DNA of 64,000 nt from Flavobacterium sp. NG2 (GCF_034119845.1 NZ_CP139420.1:2148001-2212000); one strand, 5' to 3'. Positions 25,840-36,342 are shown, counted from the first letter of the stretch. Numbers and translations: made by a program. The notes: generated from the sequence alone by a model not told the origin.

Positions 25840-26670
25840 ATGAAAAGATATATAAAAATAATGCTGGCTACTTGTTTTGTAGCTGCTTTGAGCTCTTGTA
25901 CCTTAGGTGTTCAAGACCAGTTTGATTTCAAAGGAGAAACTTATAGTGAGGTAGATCCTTTTACAAATATGACGGCTTGGGAGTACATTCAAACTAGAAA
26001 GTCAAACGCAATTAGAGATGCACAAGGTCGATTCAAATTAGTGAGTAATACGAATGTTTTAGGTGCTACAGGTGATGAGTTGGATTTCATGATTGCTGCC
26101 ATTAAAAAAGTAGGTTTTGAAGATTTATACAATCAAACAGCTACTACAGGTAGAACTTATTTGTTGTTGAATAACAATGCCTTTACAGGAAATAATGACC
26201 GTGATGTTATTAGATCTGTTACAGGAACGCAATTAGCTGATAATTCAACTGTTAATCCAGATACCTATTTTGATACTTGGACACCTGAGCAACTTAATGT
26301 GTTAAAGGCTATTTTGAAATATCATATCGTTACGGATTATGTAGCGCAAAGGCCAACTATTCCTACTTATGATGTGTATGTTTTATTTAAAACCTTATTG
26401 CCTAAGGTGAATTTAAATAATGCTGGTATACCAGTTAGTTTGTCTACTGATATGGCTGATATTTCTTTCTCTAGAGATGTTGATGCTAGAAGTACACTTA
26501 AAATTAATGAAACAGGTTCTCCATTGCCTGAAACTGCAAATACATTAGGATTTGACGAAAATGTAAGAAGACATAATTATGTTTTTAAAAATGGTATAGG
26601 GCATTATGTGAATGAGTCTGTTAGATACCAGCCTTATAGCTTATACACTAATTTGACCATAAATAAATAA
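25840..26670 (+). CDS. Fasciclin (FAS1)-like lipoprotein A
   Basis: A 276-residue lipoprotein with lipobox LSSC (Cys20). The body resembles a single divergent FAS1 domain: a first helix region (AWEYIQTRKSN), a YLLLNNNAFTGNN segment in the place of the usual 'TVFAPTNEAF' motif, a YHIVTDYV segment like the H-box LKYHIV, and a terminal NGIGHYVNES. FAS1 domains mediate adhesion or ligand binding. Its position directly after susCD corresponds to that of SusE/SusF-type surface glycan-binding proteins, so glycan binding or a structural role in the Sus complex is likely. The ligand is unknown. Confidence 0.75.
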   Translation: MKRYIKIMLATCFVAALSSCTLGVQDQFDFKGETYSEVDPFTNMTAWEYIQTRKSNAIRDAQGRFKLVSNTNVLGATGDELDFMIAAIKKVGFEDLYNQTATTGRTYLLLNNNAFTGNNDRDVIRSVTGTQLADNSTVNPDTYFDTWTPEQLNVLKAILKYHIVTDYVAQRPTIPTYDVYVLFKTLLPKVNLNNAGIPVSLSTDMADISFSRDVDARSTLKINETGSPLPETANTLGFDENVRRHNYVFKNGIGHYVNESVRYQPYSLYTNLTINK

Positions 26671-26692
26671 TTCATACTTAAATACTGCAATT

Positions 26693-27781
26693 ATGAAAAT
26701 AAAACAAAATATAAAAACGTATTTTACATCGCTATTTGCTGCTGTGCTCGTGGTGTCTTGTAATGTTCCTGATGATAATACGGATGTCATTCATTTTGTT
26801 CCTGGAGAAGTGGAGAACCCAGTAACCATCACACAAGTCATCATCAAAGATCCTAATTTTAGTACTTTAGAAAAATTGATGAGACGTATTGAAAAAGCGG
26901 CCACTACACCTGCAGGAAGAATTCTTTCTAACCTAAATTTACCAGGTAATACTACGGTTTTTGCACCTACTGATGCAGCTTTCGATGCTTTTATAACAGC
27001 TAACAAAATTACGAACATTGATAATTTGCCAATTGCTACTATAACTAATCTTGTGTACAATCATTTGTTGACAGGGAAGTTTTTGGCAACTGATTTTACT
27101 ACTGGTTTCATTTCTACACAAGCAACTAGAGATGCTGGTACTAATTTAGTAAATTTGAGTATGTATGTGAATACAGCATCTGGAGTACAGTTAAATGGTG
27201 TTTCAAAAGTTGTGTCGTCGAATGTAAGTGTTAACAATGGAGTGATTCATACTGTTGATGCCGTGATTAATGTACCTACTGTTAAAGATTTAATTGCATT
27301 AAATCCTAATACTTCTAGATTCTCCGGAGCTGTTACTCATGCTGATACAGGTTTAGCAACCCCAGTTGTTGGTGATGCTCTTGCTAATACATCCAATTCT
27401 GTTACAGCTTTTGTGCCTACAAATGCAGCAATTGCTAGTTTGTTGTTAGAATTAGACCCTACAGGTGCTACAACTACTATGCAAGGTTTGCCTTCGACTC
27501 AAGTGGCTAATATTGTTAAGATAAATATTGTTAGCACGGCTTCGTCTACAGTAGCTATTAGTTCTAAGTTCTTTGCAGCTAGAACGAATACCAAATTGCA
27601 AACCCTACTTTCAGGTACTGCAGGGCAGGTAAACTTTAATGGAACAACTAAAAAAATTGTTGATCCAAGATTGCGTACTGCAAATATTACTCCTTTGGAT
27701 ATTCAAGGTTCAAATGGTGTTGTTCATACTGTTGATAAAGCAATGTTGCCAGTATTGTTAGCTCCAGTTGTTGTTCCTTAA
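26693..27781 (+). CDS. Tandem fasciclin (FAS1) lipoprotein B
   Basis: A 362-residue lipoprotein with lipobox VVSC (Cys23). Two FAS1 repeats are visible. Repeat one (~45-200) contains TVFAPTDAAFDAF, LVYNHLLTGKF and NGVIHTVDAVI; repeat two (~200-355) contains TAFVPTNAAIASL, VANIVKINIV and NGVVHTVDKAM. It is the last gene of the susCD operon, followed by a terminator. As with the preceding gene, surface glycan binding is inferred from position. Two FAS1-type proteins downstream of a single SusCD pair is an uncommon arrangement compared with SusE/F-like partners. Confidence 0.85.
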   Translation: MKIKQNIKTYFTSLFAAVLVVSCNVPDDNTDVIHFVPGEVENPVTITQVIIKDPNFSTLEKLMRRIEKAATTPAGRILSNLNLPGNTTVFAPTDAAFDAFITANKITNIDNLPIATITNLVYNHLLTGKFLATDFTTGFISTQATRDAGTNLVNLSMYVNTASGVQLNGVSKVVSSNVSVNNGVIHTVDAVINVPTVKDLIALNPNTSRFSGAVTHADTGLATPVVGDALANTSNSVTAFVPTNAAIASLLLELDPTGATTTMQGLPSTQVANIVKINIVSTASSTVAISSKFFAARTNTKLQTLLSGTAGQVNFNGTTKKIVDPRLRTANITPLDIQGSNGVVHTVDKAMLPVLLAPVVVP

Positions 27782-27825
27782 ATTGGTATTTAATATTTGT
27801 TTATTTTAAAATATCAAATTTTATT

Positions 27826-27866
27826 AAAAACCCTTCATTATAATTTTTATAGTGGAGGGTTTTTTC
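27826..27866 (+). terminator. Rho-independent terminator at the end of the susCD operon
   Basis: An imperfect stem of AAAAACCCTTCA against GTGGAGGGTTTTTT with a T-rich tail follows the FAS1 gene by about 45 bases. Confidence 0.65.
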
Positions 27867-27913
27867 TTTTATGCTTTTGGATACTCAATTGGATGTCTTT
27901 TTATTTTTATTAA

Positions 27914-27958
27914 TAGGACAGAGCAGGATAGATTTTGGCTACTATATAATTAACTTTA
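27914..27958 (+). promoter_or_regulatory. PUL direct-repeat activator site and -7 box, upstream of sulfatase-GH78
   Basis: TAGGACAG-AG-CAGGATAG (27914-27931), with TAACTTTA 19 nt after (27951-27958). Confidence 0.7.
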
Positions 27959-28008
27959 TCAACTGTCAATTTTATATAAAACTAAAACTGTAAATTTTAA
28001 AAAGCGAT

Positions 28009-31000
28009 ATGTGCAATAATAATTTCATAGTGGTTGTGTTTAGTGTCTTGTTTAGTATGCAATTTACTTCTGCTCAAAATAAAAAAACTTCTGAAAAGCC
28101 CAATATTATTTTCATTTTAACTGATGATCAACGTTTTGACGCTATTGGTTATGCTGGTAATAAATATTTGAAGACTCCTGAAATGGATAACTTGGCGGCA
28201 ACAGGAACTTATTTTAAGTACGCTATTGCGACAACTCCAATTTGTGCTGCAAGTAGAGCCTCATTATGGACAGGTTTATATGAACGTACTCATAACTATA
28301 ATTTTCAAACAGGAAATATTAGAAATGAATACATGAATAATTCATATCCTGTTGTGCTAAAAAATAATGGATATTACACTGGTTTTTTTGGGAAATTTGG
28401 GGTTAAGTATGATAATTTTGACAAGCAATTTGATGAATATGACGACTATGACAGAGATACACGATTCAAAGATAAAAGAGGTTATTTTTACAAAACTATA
28501 GGTAAAGATACAGTTCACCTAACCAGATATACTGGACAACAAGCAATTGATTTTATTGATAAAAACGCTTCAAACAAAAAGCCATTTTGTTTGTCATTGA
28601 GTTTTAGTGCGCCACATGCACATGACCCTGCCCCTGATCAATATTTTTGGCAAAAAGAATCAGATCAATTATTAGCTAATACTACCATTCCAGGTCCTGA
28701 TTTAGCCGATGATAAGTATTTTGATATTCTTCCAAAATTCGTGAGAGACGGATTTAATAGATTGCGCTGGACATGGCGCTACGATACACCTGAAAAGTAC
28801 CAACATAGTTTAAAAGGGTATTATAGAATGATTTCTGAAATTGATACAGAAATTGCAAAAATTAGAAAAAAATTAAAAGAAAAAGGCGTTGATAAAAACA
28901 CCGTTATCATTGTCATGGGAGACAATGGTTATTTTCTTGGCGAACGTCAGTTAGCTGGGAAATGGTTGATGTATGATAATTCTATCCGTGTCCCTTTAAT
29001 AATTAATGACCCTAGAGTTAACAAACATCAGGATATTAATGATATGGCTCTTAATGTAGATGTTCCAGTTACTATTGCAAATATTGCAGGGATTCAAGCT
29101 CCTAAATCTTGGCAAGGAAAAAGTTTGTTGCCAATAGTAAACCAAGAAACTAATTCCATCAGTAGAGACACTATCCTTATAGAACATCTTTGGGATTTTA
29201 CTGAAATTCCTCCAAGTGAAGGCGTACGTACTAAAGATTGGAAATATTTTAGGTATGTAAATGATAAAAGAGTAGAGGAGTTGTACCATCTTGCCAAAGA
29301 TCCAAAAGAAACTAAAAATTTAATTGGGAATAAGAAATATCAAAAAATAGCTGCCGAATTGAGAGCTAAATGCGATGAGCTAATTAAAAAAAATAGTGAT
29401 AAATACAGAAATGCTCCCGTTGACTTAACAGTCGAATTGATAAGAGATCCTAGCAGTGGTGTTAAGATTTTGGATTCAAAGCCAGAATTTGGCTGGACGG
29501 TTCCATTAGAGTCTAAGTATCAATCAGCGTATCAAATTTTAGTTGCATCTACTAAAGTAAATATTGATAACAATGTAGGTGATGTTTGGGATAGTAAAAC
29601 AGTGCGTTCTAATCAATCGACCAACATTGAATACAAAGGAAAGGCGCTCGAAATTGGAAAATTTTATTATTGGAAAGTGAGAATTTGGGATGAGGAAAAT
29701 CGATTAGTAGATTATTCGCAGCCGCAACAATTCACCATGGGGAAAAGCGATAATTACATGCTTTCGGCAGAAAATAAATATGTTGTTGACAAGATTAAAC
29801 CAGTGAAATTTGAAAACCGTGGTGATTTTTATTTTGCTGATTTTGGAAAAGCAGCTTTTGCAACATTAGATTTTACTTATAAAGCTAAAAAGGCACATAC
29901 ATTAACCATCAGAATTGGGGAGATGTTGGATGGAAAAAACATCAACAGAACACCTCCTGCTAAAAGTAATATTCGTTACCAAGAAGTAAAGGTGAATGTT
30001 GTTCCAGGTAAAACCAAATACCAAATTGCTATTAAGGCTGATACTAGAAACACACTGCCTAATAAAGCCATCGCTTTACCAAAAGGAGTACCTGTTTTAA
30101 TGCCTTTTAGGTATGCTGAAATTGAAGGTGCTCAAGAGCCCATTTTGGCTGCTGATGTAGAACAATTGGCTTATCACACCTATTGGGATGACAAAGCAAG
30201 TAGCTTTAAGAGCAACAACGATATTTTGAACCAAGTGTGGGATTTGTGTAAATATTCTATCAAAGCCACTACTTTCAACGGTTTGTATGTCGATGGAGAG
30301 AGAGAGCGTATTCCGTACGAGGCAGATGCTTATTTGAATCAATTGAGTCATTATACTACGGATAGAGAATATGCTATGGCGAGACGTACCATTGAATATT
30401 TCATGGAAAATCCTACTTGGCCTACCGAATGGCAACAGCACGTAGCCTTGTTGATTTATGCCGACTATATGTACACAGGGAATACCGAGTTGATAGAGCG
30501 CTATTATGAAAAGTTAAAACATAAAACGCTTTATGAATTATCAAATGAAGAAGGCTTGATTACTTCGACCAAAGTAACGCCTGAGTTTATGTATAAGCTT
30601 GGATTTAAAGAAGGCTATACCAAACCATTGACCGATATTGTAGATTGGCCCTTAGCTAATTTTAATGGTAGCAAAACCAAAGGAGAGCATGATGGTTTTG
30701 TATTCAAGCCGTATAGTACTGTTATTAATTCTTTCTTCTATGAAAACATGAAGATTATGGCACAATTTGCCACTCTTCTTGGAAAAGCAGATGAAGCTTT
30801 GGATTTTGAATACCGTGCTGCCAAAGTAAAAAAAGCAGTAAACGAACAAATGTTTGATAAAAAACGGGGCGTTTATATAGATGGTATCGGGACTGACCAT
30901 GCCTCTTTGCATGCCAATATGATGCCTTTGGCCTTTGGACTGGTGCCTGAAGAGCATTTAAAAACCGTAGTTGAATTTGTAAAATCACGTGGCATGGCTT

Positions 31001-31533
31001 GTAGTGTATATGGTTCACAGTTTTTAATGGACGGCTTATACAATGCTGGTGAAGCTGATTATGCTTTGAAATTATTAGCCAGTACCGACCAAAGAAGTTG
31101 GTACAACATGATTCGTATAGGTTCTACGATAACCTTGGAAGCTTGGGATTTAGAATTCAAAAATAATTTAGATTGGAATCACGCTTGGGGTGCTGTACCA
31201 GCCAATGCTATTCCGCGCGGGTTATGGGGAATTAAACCTAAAACACCAGGTTTTGGAGTAGCCACAATTAAACCACAAATGAGTAATCTAAAAACGAGTA
31301 GTATCGAAGTGCCAACGGTTTTAGGAACCATTAAAGGAAACTATACTTATAAAGGGGCAAGACTTCAAACTTATGAAATTGAAATTCCAGGTAATATGGT
31401 GGCTGAGTTTTCATTAAATAATCTGAATGGTAAAGATTTGATTCATAATGGTGAAAAAGTACCAACTGCCTTTCAAGTCATCCGATTGACACCAGGAAAA
31501 CATATTATTGAGTTAAAAATAAATTCTTTTTAA
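28009..31533 (+). CDS. Bifunctional S1 sulfatase-GH78 rhamnosidase fusion
   Basis: An 1174-residue protein with signal peptide (cleavage near TSAQN, residue ~23). Residues ~30-460 are an S1 sulfatase: [11 protein letters not shown] metal ligands, formylglycine motif [11 protein letters not shown] with Cys79, and [12 protein letters not shown] from ~303. Residues ~485-580 are the GH78 Ig-like N-terminal domain ([23 protein letters not shown]). The middle beta domain and (alpha/alpha)6 barrel follow, with [14 protein letters not shown] (general-acid region) and STITLEAWD. The extra rhamnosidase N domain found in the other two GH78 proteins is absent. This layout matches the S1_25-GH78 bifunctional enzyme described from the ulvan PUL of Formosa agariphila, where desulfation and rhamnose release are coupled. 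Activity on Rha3S oligomers is therefore a well-grounded inference. The PUL motif is upstream. Confidence 0.92.
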   Translation: MCNNNFIVVVFSVLFSMQFTSAQNKKTSEKPNIIFILTDDQRFDAIGYAGNKYLKTPEMDNLAATGTYFKYAIATTPICAASRASLWTGLYERTHNYNFQTGNIRNEYMNNSYPVVLKNNGYYTGFFGKFGVKYDNFDKQFDEYDDYDRDTRFKDKRGYFYKTIGKDTVHLTRYTGQQAIDFIDKNASNKKPFCLSLSFSAPHAHDPAPDQYFWQKESDQLLANTTIPGPDLADDKYFDILPKFVRDGFNRLRWTWRYDTPEKYQHSLKGYYRMISEIDTEIAKIRKKLKEKGVDKNTVIIVMGDNGYFLGERQLAGKWLMYDNSIRVPLIINDPRVNKHQDINDMALNVDVPVTIANIAGIQAPKSWQGKSLLPIVNQETNSISRDTILIEHLWDFTEIPPSEGVRTKDWKYFRYVNDKRVEELYHLAKDPKETKNLIGNKKYQKIAAELRAKCDELIKKNSDKYRNAPVDLTVELIRDPSSGVKILDSKPEFGWTVPLESKYQSAYQILVASTKVNIDNNVGDVWDSKTVRSNQSTNIEYKGKALEIGKFYYWKVRIWDEENRLVDYSQPQQFTMGKSDNYMLSAENKYVVDKIKPVKFENRGDFYFADFGKAAFATLDFTYKAKKAHTLTIRIGEMLDGKNINRTPPAKSNIRYQEVKVNVVPGKTKYQIAIKADTRNTLPNKAIALPKGVPVLMPFRYAEIEGAQEPILAADVEQLAYHTYWDDKASSFKSNNDILNQVWDLCKYSIKATTFNGLYVDGERERIPYEADAYLNQLSHYTTDREYAMARRTIEYFMENPTWPTEWQQHVALLIYADYMYTGNTELIERYYEKLKHKTLYELSNEEGLITSTKVTPEFMYKLGFKEGYTKPLTDIVDWPLANFNGSKTKGEHDGFVFKPYSTVINSFFYENMKIMAQFATLLGKADEALDFEYRAAKVKKAVNEQMFDKKRGVYIDGIGTDHASLHANMMPLAFGLVPEEHLKTVVEFVKSRGMACSVYGSQFLMDGLYNAGEADYALKLLASTDQRSWYNMIRIGSTITLEAWDLEFKNNLDWNHAWGAVPANAIPRGLWGIKPKTPGFGVATIKPQMSNLKTSSIEVPTVLGTIKGNYTYKGARLQTYEIEIPGNMVAEFSLNNLNGKDLIHNGEKVPTAFQVIRLTPGKHIIELKINSF

Positions 31534-31555
31534 ACATAAGTTATTACATACGTAT

Positions 31556-32749
31556 ATGAGGAAAATTCTTTTGGTTTTAGGTCTTAGTTTGATCTCGAAT
31601 CTTTCCTTTGGGCAAATAGATTTTGAAAAAGGATATTACATTGATGAATTAGGAACTAAAGTTGAATGTTTGATTAAAAATATAGATTGGAAAAACAATC
31701 CTACCAATTTTAAATATAAGCTTTCAGATGGGGAGGTTGTAAGCGAAAAGGATATCAGTGGTGTCAATGAATTTGGTATTTATGGTTCATCAAAATTTGT
31801 TCGTAAAACCGTACTGATAGATAAAGCGAATGAAAATATTAATCATTTATCCGAAGTACGACAAGCAGAGAATGAAGAGAAACAGGTTTTTTTGAAAGTC
31901 TTGATTGAGGGTTTAGCGAGTTTATATTATTATGACGACAGTTTTTCAAAAAAATATTTTCTCAGTATTGATAATGAAAATCCGGTGCAGTTGTTGTATA
32001 AAAAGTATTTGCTCACAAGCAGTAAAGTGCTAACAAATAATTATTATAAACAACAGCTCCTAAATACGCTAATCTGTGATGATATCAGCAATAAAGAGAT
32101 TGAAGTTTTAGAATATAATGCTAAAGAATTAATTGCTGTTGTTAGTAAATACAATAAATGTCTAAACGCCAGCTCTGTTAATTATGTTAAAGCTAAAAAG
32201 GATTCGGAACTTTTTAATTTATCAATCAAGGCAGGGGTAAGTAGTGCTTCATTTAATTTTACTGAAAGTGGTTTTCCTGTTAGAGATTATGATTTTGGAA
32301 AAAAACTAACGTACCGAATGGGGGTTGAGGCAGAGTTAGTATTTCCTTTTAATAAGAATAAATGGGCGGTAGTTTTGGAACCTACCTATCAAAGTTATAA
32401 TGCTGCAATTAATCAGAATACGTCTAACAGTGTAGAAGTTAATTATAAATCCATTGAGGTTCCAGTAGGACTAAGACATTATTTTTTCTTAAATCAAAAC
32501 AATAAATTGTTTGTCAATGCAGCTTATGTCATTGATGTTGCATTTTCATCCAAAATTTTATTTAACTCTAGAAATCAATACACTCTTAATACAAGTCCCA
32601 ACTGGGCATTTGGATTTGGATATAAATTAGCTAATAAGTACAGTTTAGAATTAAAATTTCAAACACCTAGAGAATCATTAAATCAATATAAAAATTTGAT
32701 TTCAGATTATTCTACAACATCAGTCGTATTGGGGTACACTATTTTCTAA
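31556..32749 (+). CDS. Outer-membrane beta-barrel protein of unknown function
   Basis: A 397-residue protein with signal peptide (ends near LSFGQ). The first half (GYYIDELGTKVECLIKNIDW, KYKLSDGEVVSEKDISGVNEFGIYG) resembles a domain common in Bacteroidota proteins of unknown role. The second half is an OmpA/PorT-like barrel with alternating strands and a terminal VVLGYTIF ending in Phe. It is 22 bases downstream of the fusion enzyme and 42 bases upstream of the lyase, so it is probably in the same operon. Its role in glycan use is not evident; I do not recognise a specific function. Confidence 0.65.
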   Translation: MRKILLVLGLSLISNLSFGQIDFEKGYYIDELGTKVECLIKNIDWKNNPTNFKYKLSDGEVVSEKDISGVNEFGIYGSSKFVRKTVLIDKANENINHLSEVRQAENEEKQVFLKVLIEGLASLYYYDDSFSKKYFLSIDNENPVQLLYKKYLLTSSKVLTNNYYKQQLLNTLICDDISNKEIEVLEYNAKELIAVVSKYNKCLNASSVNYVKAKKDSELFNLSIKAGVSSASFNFTESGFPVRDYDFGKKLTYRMGVEAELVFPFNKNKWAVVLEPTYQSYNAAINQNTSNSVEVNYKSIEVPVGLRHYFFLNQNNKLFVNAAYVIDVAFSSKILFNSRNQYTLNTSPNWAFGFGYKLANKYSLELKFQTPRESLNQYKNLISDYSTTSVVLGYTIF

Positions 32750-32791
32750 TTTCAATACTCTAGATAGTTATTGGTAATAAATTTATAAGTT

Positions 32792-35356
32792 ATGATTCTT
32801 TGTAAAAAATATATTCTTGTTTTTTGTTTTATTATAGGGGTATTTGAAGGGATTGCTCAAAGTCAGCAGCGCCCTTTTATTTGGGTGAAACAAGAAGACA
32901 AAGCATCCATTTTAAATAAGATGGAAACTCAAGCTTGGGCAAAATCTTTTTACAAAGAGTTTAAACAAAGAGTGGATAAGGATATTATTGCCTATAAAAA
33001 ATCGCCTGAGGATTTCTTGAATAAAATTCCTTTTGATTGGTCCAAACAAAAAGCGGGTAGTACACCACCCTTAAAGCGTTTTGAGGATTCAGTAGAGGAG
33101 AACAATACAGACCGCTCGTTACAAAATAAGTATTTACAAATAGGTGTCGATTGTGGTGTGTTGTATTTTTTAACAGATGATAAAAGCTACGCGCAATGTG
33201 CCGTGGATATCCTCAATGCGTTTGTTGAAGGATTAATCCAAATACAACCTTCAACCGAAAAAGGGAATGGGGGTTGGTTGTATCCAACAGACCATTTGAG
33301 AGAGGCTAGAATCATTGGCGCACAATTGCCTATTATCTATGATTTTGTAGCAACTTATATCGATAATAATAAAAAAGCCTTTTCTATTGGCTCCAAACAA
33401 AACACCAATTTTTCTGTTGAAAATGCGCAGAAAGTATTTTTAACCTATGCCCAGTTAGCCGTAGAACATGGACATGCAGGCTCTAATTGGTCGGTTTTAG
33501 AATCGTTTAGCTTGGTTCAAAATGCGTTGGCATTGAACGATGAAAATCTGAGAAAAAAATATTTGGATTTTTATTTAGTAAAAGGAACAGAACAACAGGA
33601 TGCTTTGCCTGATGTGGCTCATAAATATAAAAACGAAGGTGATGTATATCCCGAGACTTCACAATATTCGAATGGAGTAGCCGAGTTCACTACCCGAATG
33701 TTAATCCTTTTAGACCGCTACAATCCAGATTTAAAATTAGGTCAAAAATATTATAAAATTCCATTTTCGTTAGACCGCTGGAATAGCATTCGTTATCCAA
33801 ATGGAGAAATTATTCGTTTTGGTGATGGGCATCGTCATTTTGAAGCGCCTTATGATGCCTATGATATGGGGTATTTATTAGGGAAAAATGAAGGGATTAC
33901 CCAACTGGTTCAAAAATTTGGTCCCTTAGTAGCAGAGGGTATTCAATCCAATAATTACGATAGAGCTAAAGTAGGCAAACGTTCTGGTGGTATTTCGCCT
34001 TATTTTACACCTTTACAATTATTGTGGTTGGAGGATATAAAAGAAAATTATGATGTCAATCAAACGACTTTGTCAAGAACAGATCAATTTTCACATGCTG
34101 GTGTTTTTCTGCAGCGTAATTTAAGCGCAACCAAAAATCCAGAAGATGGTCTAATGTGTTTTGTAGGTGGTGGACAAATGGTTCACGGTCATGCCAATGG
34201 TATGGATATGGAGTTATACGGCCTAGGTGAGGTACTAGGTGTAGATAATGGACGTGGTGCGTACCGAACAGATTTACACGAAAATTATTCTCGATTATTT
34301 GCGGCTCATAATACAGTGATTGTTAATGGTGCCAGCCAAGGCGAAGGCGATTGGGTCAATCTAGGAATTAATAAAACCGAACTGATGGGTATGGAGCCAA
34401 AGCCTCTTCAAAAAGCACTTTCTCCTAACTATTCATTCACAAGAACAAATTTTTTAGACGATAAAGGAAATAAAGCCGAAGCGACTCAAGAACGTACTTT
34501 GGCTCTGATAAGAACCTCTCCAACTACAGGGTATTATATGGATGTTTTTCGATCAAAATCAGCTTTACCTAATGAATATCATGATTATCTCTACCACAAC
34601 ATCGGCGACGATTTACTATTCTTGAATAAAGACATGAATCTTAAGGCAGACGAAAATAGGTTTCAGGAAAATGCAAAGGGCGACTATGTTTACAATAAAA
34701 AATACAGAAATCCAGGTTGGCATTTTTTCAAAAATGTAATCTCATCTGATGTTTATACTTCGAATGTAAAAGCCACTTTCGAAATCAATAAACTCCAAGA
34801 TAAGAAAAACCGCAATATGAATGTTTTTATTATTGGAAACAAAGACAGAGAATACACTAAAGTCAAAGGGCCATTAACATTTGAAGCTCCAAAGCCGTAC
34901 GATAAATTGCCTACACCAACCTTGGTCATTCGACAAAAAGGAGAGGCTTGGACAAATCCATTTGCGGTACTGTATGAGCCTACTTTTAATAAAAATGCTA
35001 AAAACGGAATTCAATCTGTTAGTAAATTAGAGAGCAATGGGGTTTTTAAAGGTTTTGCAGTTGTAAGTACTATTGATAAAAAAGAAATCACTCAAATAAT
35101 CATTAATCAGGAGGCTAACGAAGTTTATGAAAACAAAAAAATGGGTATTTATTTCAAAGGATCTTTTGCAATTATTACGCTAAATCAAGATAAAAAAGTT
35201 GAAAACATTTATATAGGGGAAGGTTTTAATTTAAAATATAATAAAATTAATATTCAGTCCAAAGATGTCAAAAGTATCTCAGCTTATTTAGATTTTTCAT
35301 CCAAAGAATATCAATGGAACGCTTCTGATAATACTAAAATAGAAGTGGTTAATTAA
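32792..35356 (+). CDS. Heparinase II/III-like polysaccharide lyase (possibly PL40-type)
   Basis: An 854-residue protein with signal peptide (ends near GIAQS, ~22). The N-terminal part is an (alpha/alpha) toroid (GNGGWLYPTDHLREARI, AVEHGHAGSNWSVLES, GDVYPETSQYSNGVAEFT), and the rest a beta-sandwich with a heparinase II/III-like His-rich segment (VGGGQMVHGHANGMDMELYGLGEVLGVDNGRGAY, AAHNTVIVNG). Conserved Asn, His and Tyr residues are in the right style for beta-elimination. Families with this fold include PL12, PL15, PL17, PL21 and the newer ulvan lyase family PL40. The ulvan-type neighbours make PL40 attractive, but the family cannot be fixed without alignment. It is likely periplasmic, co-transcribed with the two genes before it. 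Confidence 0.75.
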   Translation: MILCKKYILVFCFIIGVFEGIAQSQQRPFIWVKQEDKASILNKMETQAWAKSFYKEFKQRVDKDIIAYKKSPEDFLNKIPFDWSKQKAGSTPPLKRFEDSVEENNTDRSLQNKYLQIGVDCGVLYFLTDDKSYAQCAVDILNAFVEGLIQIQPSTEKGNGGWLYPTDHLREARIIGAQLPIIYDFVATYIDNNKKAFSIGSKQNTNFSVENAQKVFLTYAQLAVEHGHAGSNWSVLESFSLVQNALALNDENLRKKYLDFYLVKGTEQQDALPDVAHKYKNEGDVYPETSQYSNGVAEFTTRMLILLDRYNPDLKLGQKYYKIPFSLDRWNSIRYPNGEIIRFGDGHRHFEAPYDAYDMGYLLGKNEGITQLVQKFGPLVAEGIQSNNYDRAKVGKRSGGISPYFTPLQLLWLEDIKENYDVNQTTLSRTDQFSHAGVFLQRNLSATKNPEDGLMCFVGGGQMVHGHANGMDMELYGLGEVLGVDNGRGAYRTDLHENYSRLFAAHNTVIVNGASQGEGDWVNLGINKTELMGMEPKPLQKALSPNYSFTRTNFLDDKGNKAEATQERTLALIRTSPTTGYYMDVFRSKSALPNEYHDYLYHNIGDDLLFLNKDMNLKADENRFQENAKGDYVYNKKYRNPGWHFFKNVISSDVYTSNVKATFEINKLQDKKNRNMNVFIIGNKDREYTKVKGPLTFEAPKPYDKLPTPTLVIRQKGEAWTNPFAVLYEPTFNKNAKNGIQSVSKLESNGVFKGFAVVSTIDKKEITQIIINQEANEVYENKKMGIYFKGSFAIITLNQDKKVENIYIGEGFNLKYNKINIQSKDVKSISAYLDFSSKEYQWNASDNTKIEVVN

Positions 35357-35380
35357 GCTTTGTTTAGTTTTTATACATGA

Positions 35381-35417
35381 ACCGGAATTCTTAAAATCGG
35401 TTGGTGTTTTTTTGTTT
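35381..35417 (+). terminator. Possible terminator after the heparinase-like lyase
   Basis: AACCG and CGGTT flank an AT-rich loop and are followed by T-rich sequence; the stem is short. Confidence 0.4.
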
Positions 35418-35443
35418 TTATTCCAGGTTACAACTTCTTCTTA

Positions 35444-35488
35444 CCACATAGTACAGGACAGGGAATGTTTTTCCTTGCCTTAAATTTA
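35444..35488 (+). promoter_or_regulatory. PUL direct-repeat activator site and -7 box, upstream of lipoprotein-GH3-GH105 operon
   Basis: Second half CAGGACAG (35454-35461) is canonical; the first half CCACATAG (35444-35451) is degenerate. TAAATTTA starts exactly 19 nt on (35481-35488). This placement argues that translation starts at 35547 or 35526 rather than 35502. Confidence 0.6.
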
Positions 35489-35546
35489 GCATTCGCTAAG
35501 TATGTATTTCCATTTTGATACAAAAATGGAATTAAAACCTAATAAA

Positions 35547-36311
35547 ATGATAAACAGAGGTAACTGCCTATTTTTTGGTGCTTTCTTATCAATAGTACTA
35601 CTACTATTTACTAGTTGTTCGAAAGATTCTGAAGAAATTACAAAGCAAGAAGTAGTCAAAGAAGAGCCTAAAGTAGAAGAACCCAAAGGAACGACTTGTA
35701 CAACAGGTAAATTATATAATGAAAAAGAAGGTATTGTAAGAGTAGATATCGAAAACACAAGCGCTATTGCTAATGGTTGGTCAACAGAAAATACATTAAC
35801 AGGGTTTGAAGGTACAGGTTATTTAACGTGGTCTGGTAATGATAGTTTTAGTACGCCAGGTTTAGGGTTAATTAAATTCTCTATTAAAATCACTAATCCT
35901 GGAACCTATCAATTTGTTTGGAGTTCAAGAATTACTCAAGGAACTCTTAACACAGAACACAATGATTCATGGTTGCGTATAGCTACAGCAGCTGATTTTT
36001 ACGGGGAAAAAACGGCAGGTGTTAGAGTATATCCAAAGGGTACTGGCAAGACACCTAATCCCGAGGGAACAAGCGCTAATGGTTGGTTCAAAGTGTATAT
36101 GAATAAGGTAGGGGAATGGTTCTGGAGGTCGTCAACAAATGACAAAGACCCTTATAATATTTTCGCCAAGTTTGATACGGCAGGAACTTATGATATTGAA
36201 ATTTCTGGTCGTTCCAAAGGACATGCCATTGACCAATTTGTTCTGTTTAGAACAGATAAAAGTTTGACAGCGGCACAAACTGCAGCATTGAGTGAAATCA
36301 CTTGTAAATAA
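35547..36311 (+). CDS. Lipoprotein with a carbohydrate-binding-like beta-sandwich
   Basis: From the ATG at 35547 this gives a standard lipoprotein signal ending LLLFTSC (Cys24); upstream in-frame ATGs at 35526 and 35502 would add residues before it and sit close to the predicted transcription start. After an acidic/basic linker (VKEEPKVEEPKG), residues ~55-250 form a beta-sandwich with TYQFVWSSRIT, HNDSWLRIATAADFYG, GEWFWRSSTND and TYDIEISGRSKGHAIDQFVLFR. This DSWLRI...IDQFVL pattern occurs in secreted carbohydrate-associated proteins, suggesting a surface glycan-binding protein. It is first in an operon with GH3 (31-base gap) and GH105 (3-base gap). Confidence 0.75.
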   Translation: MINRGNCLFFGAFLSIVLLLFTSCSKDSEEITKQEVVKEEPKVEEPKGTTCTTGKLYNEKEGIVRVDIENTSAIANGWSTENTLTGFEGTGYLTWSGNDSFSTPGLGLIKFSIKITNPGTYQFVWSSRITQGTLNTEHNDSWLRIATAADFYGEKTAGVRVYPKGTGKTPNPEGTSANGWFKVYMNKVGEWFWRSSTNDKDPYNIFAKFDTAGTYDIEISGRSKGHAIDQFVLFRTDKSLTAAQTAALSEITCK

Positions 36312-36342
36312 CAAATACCCATCTAATAAAAATAGATTTATA

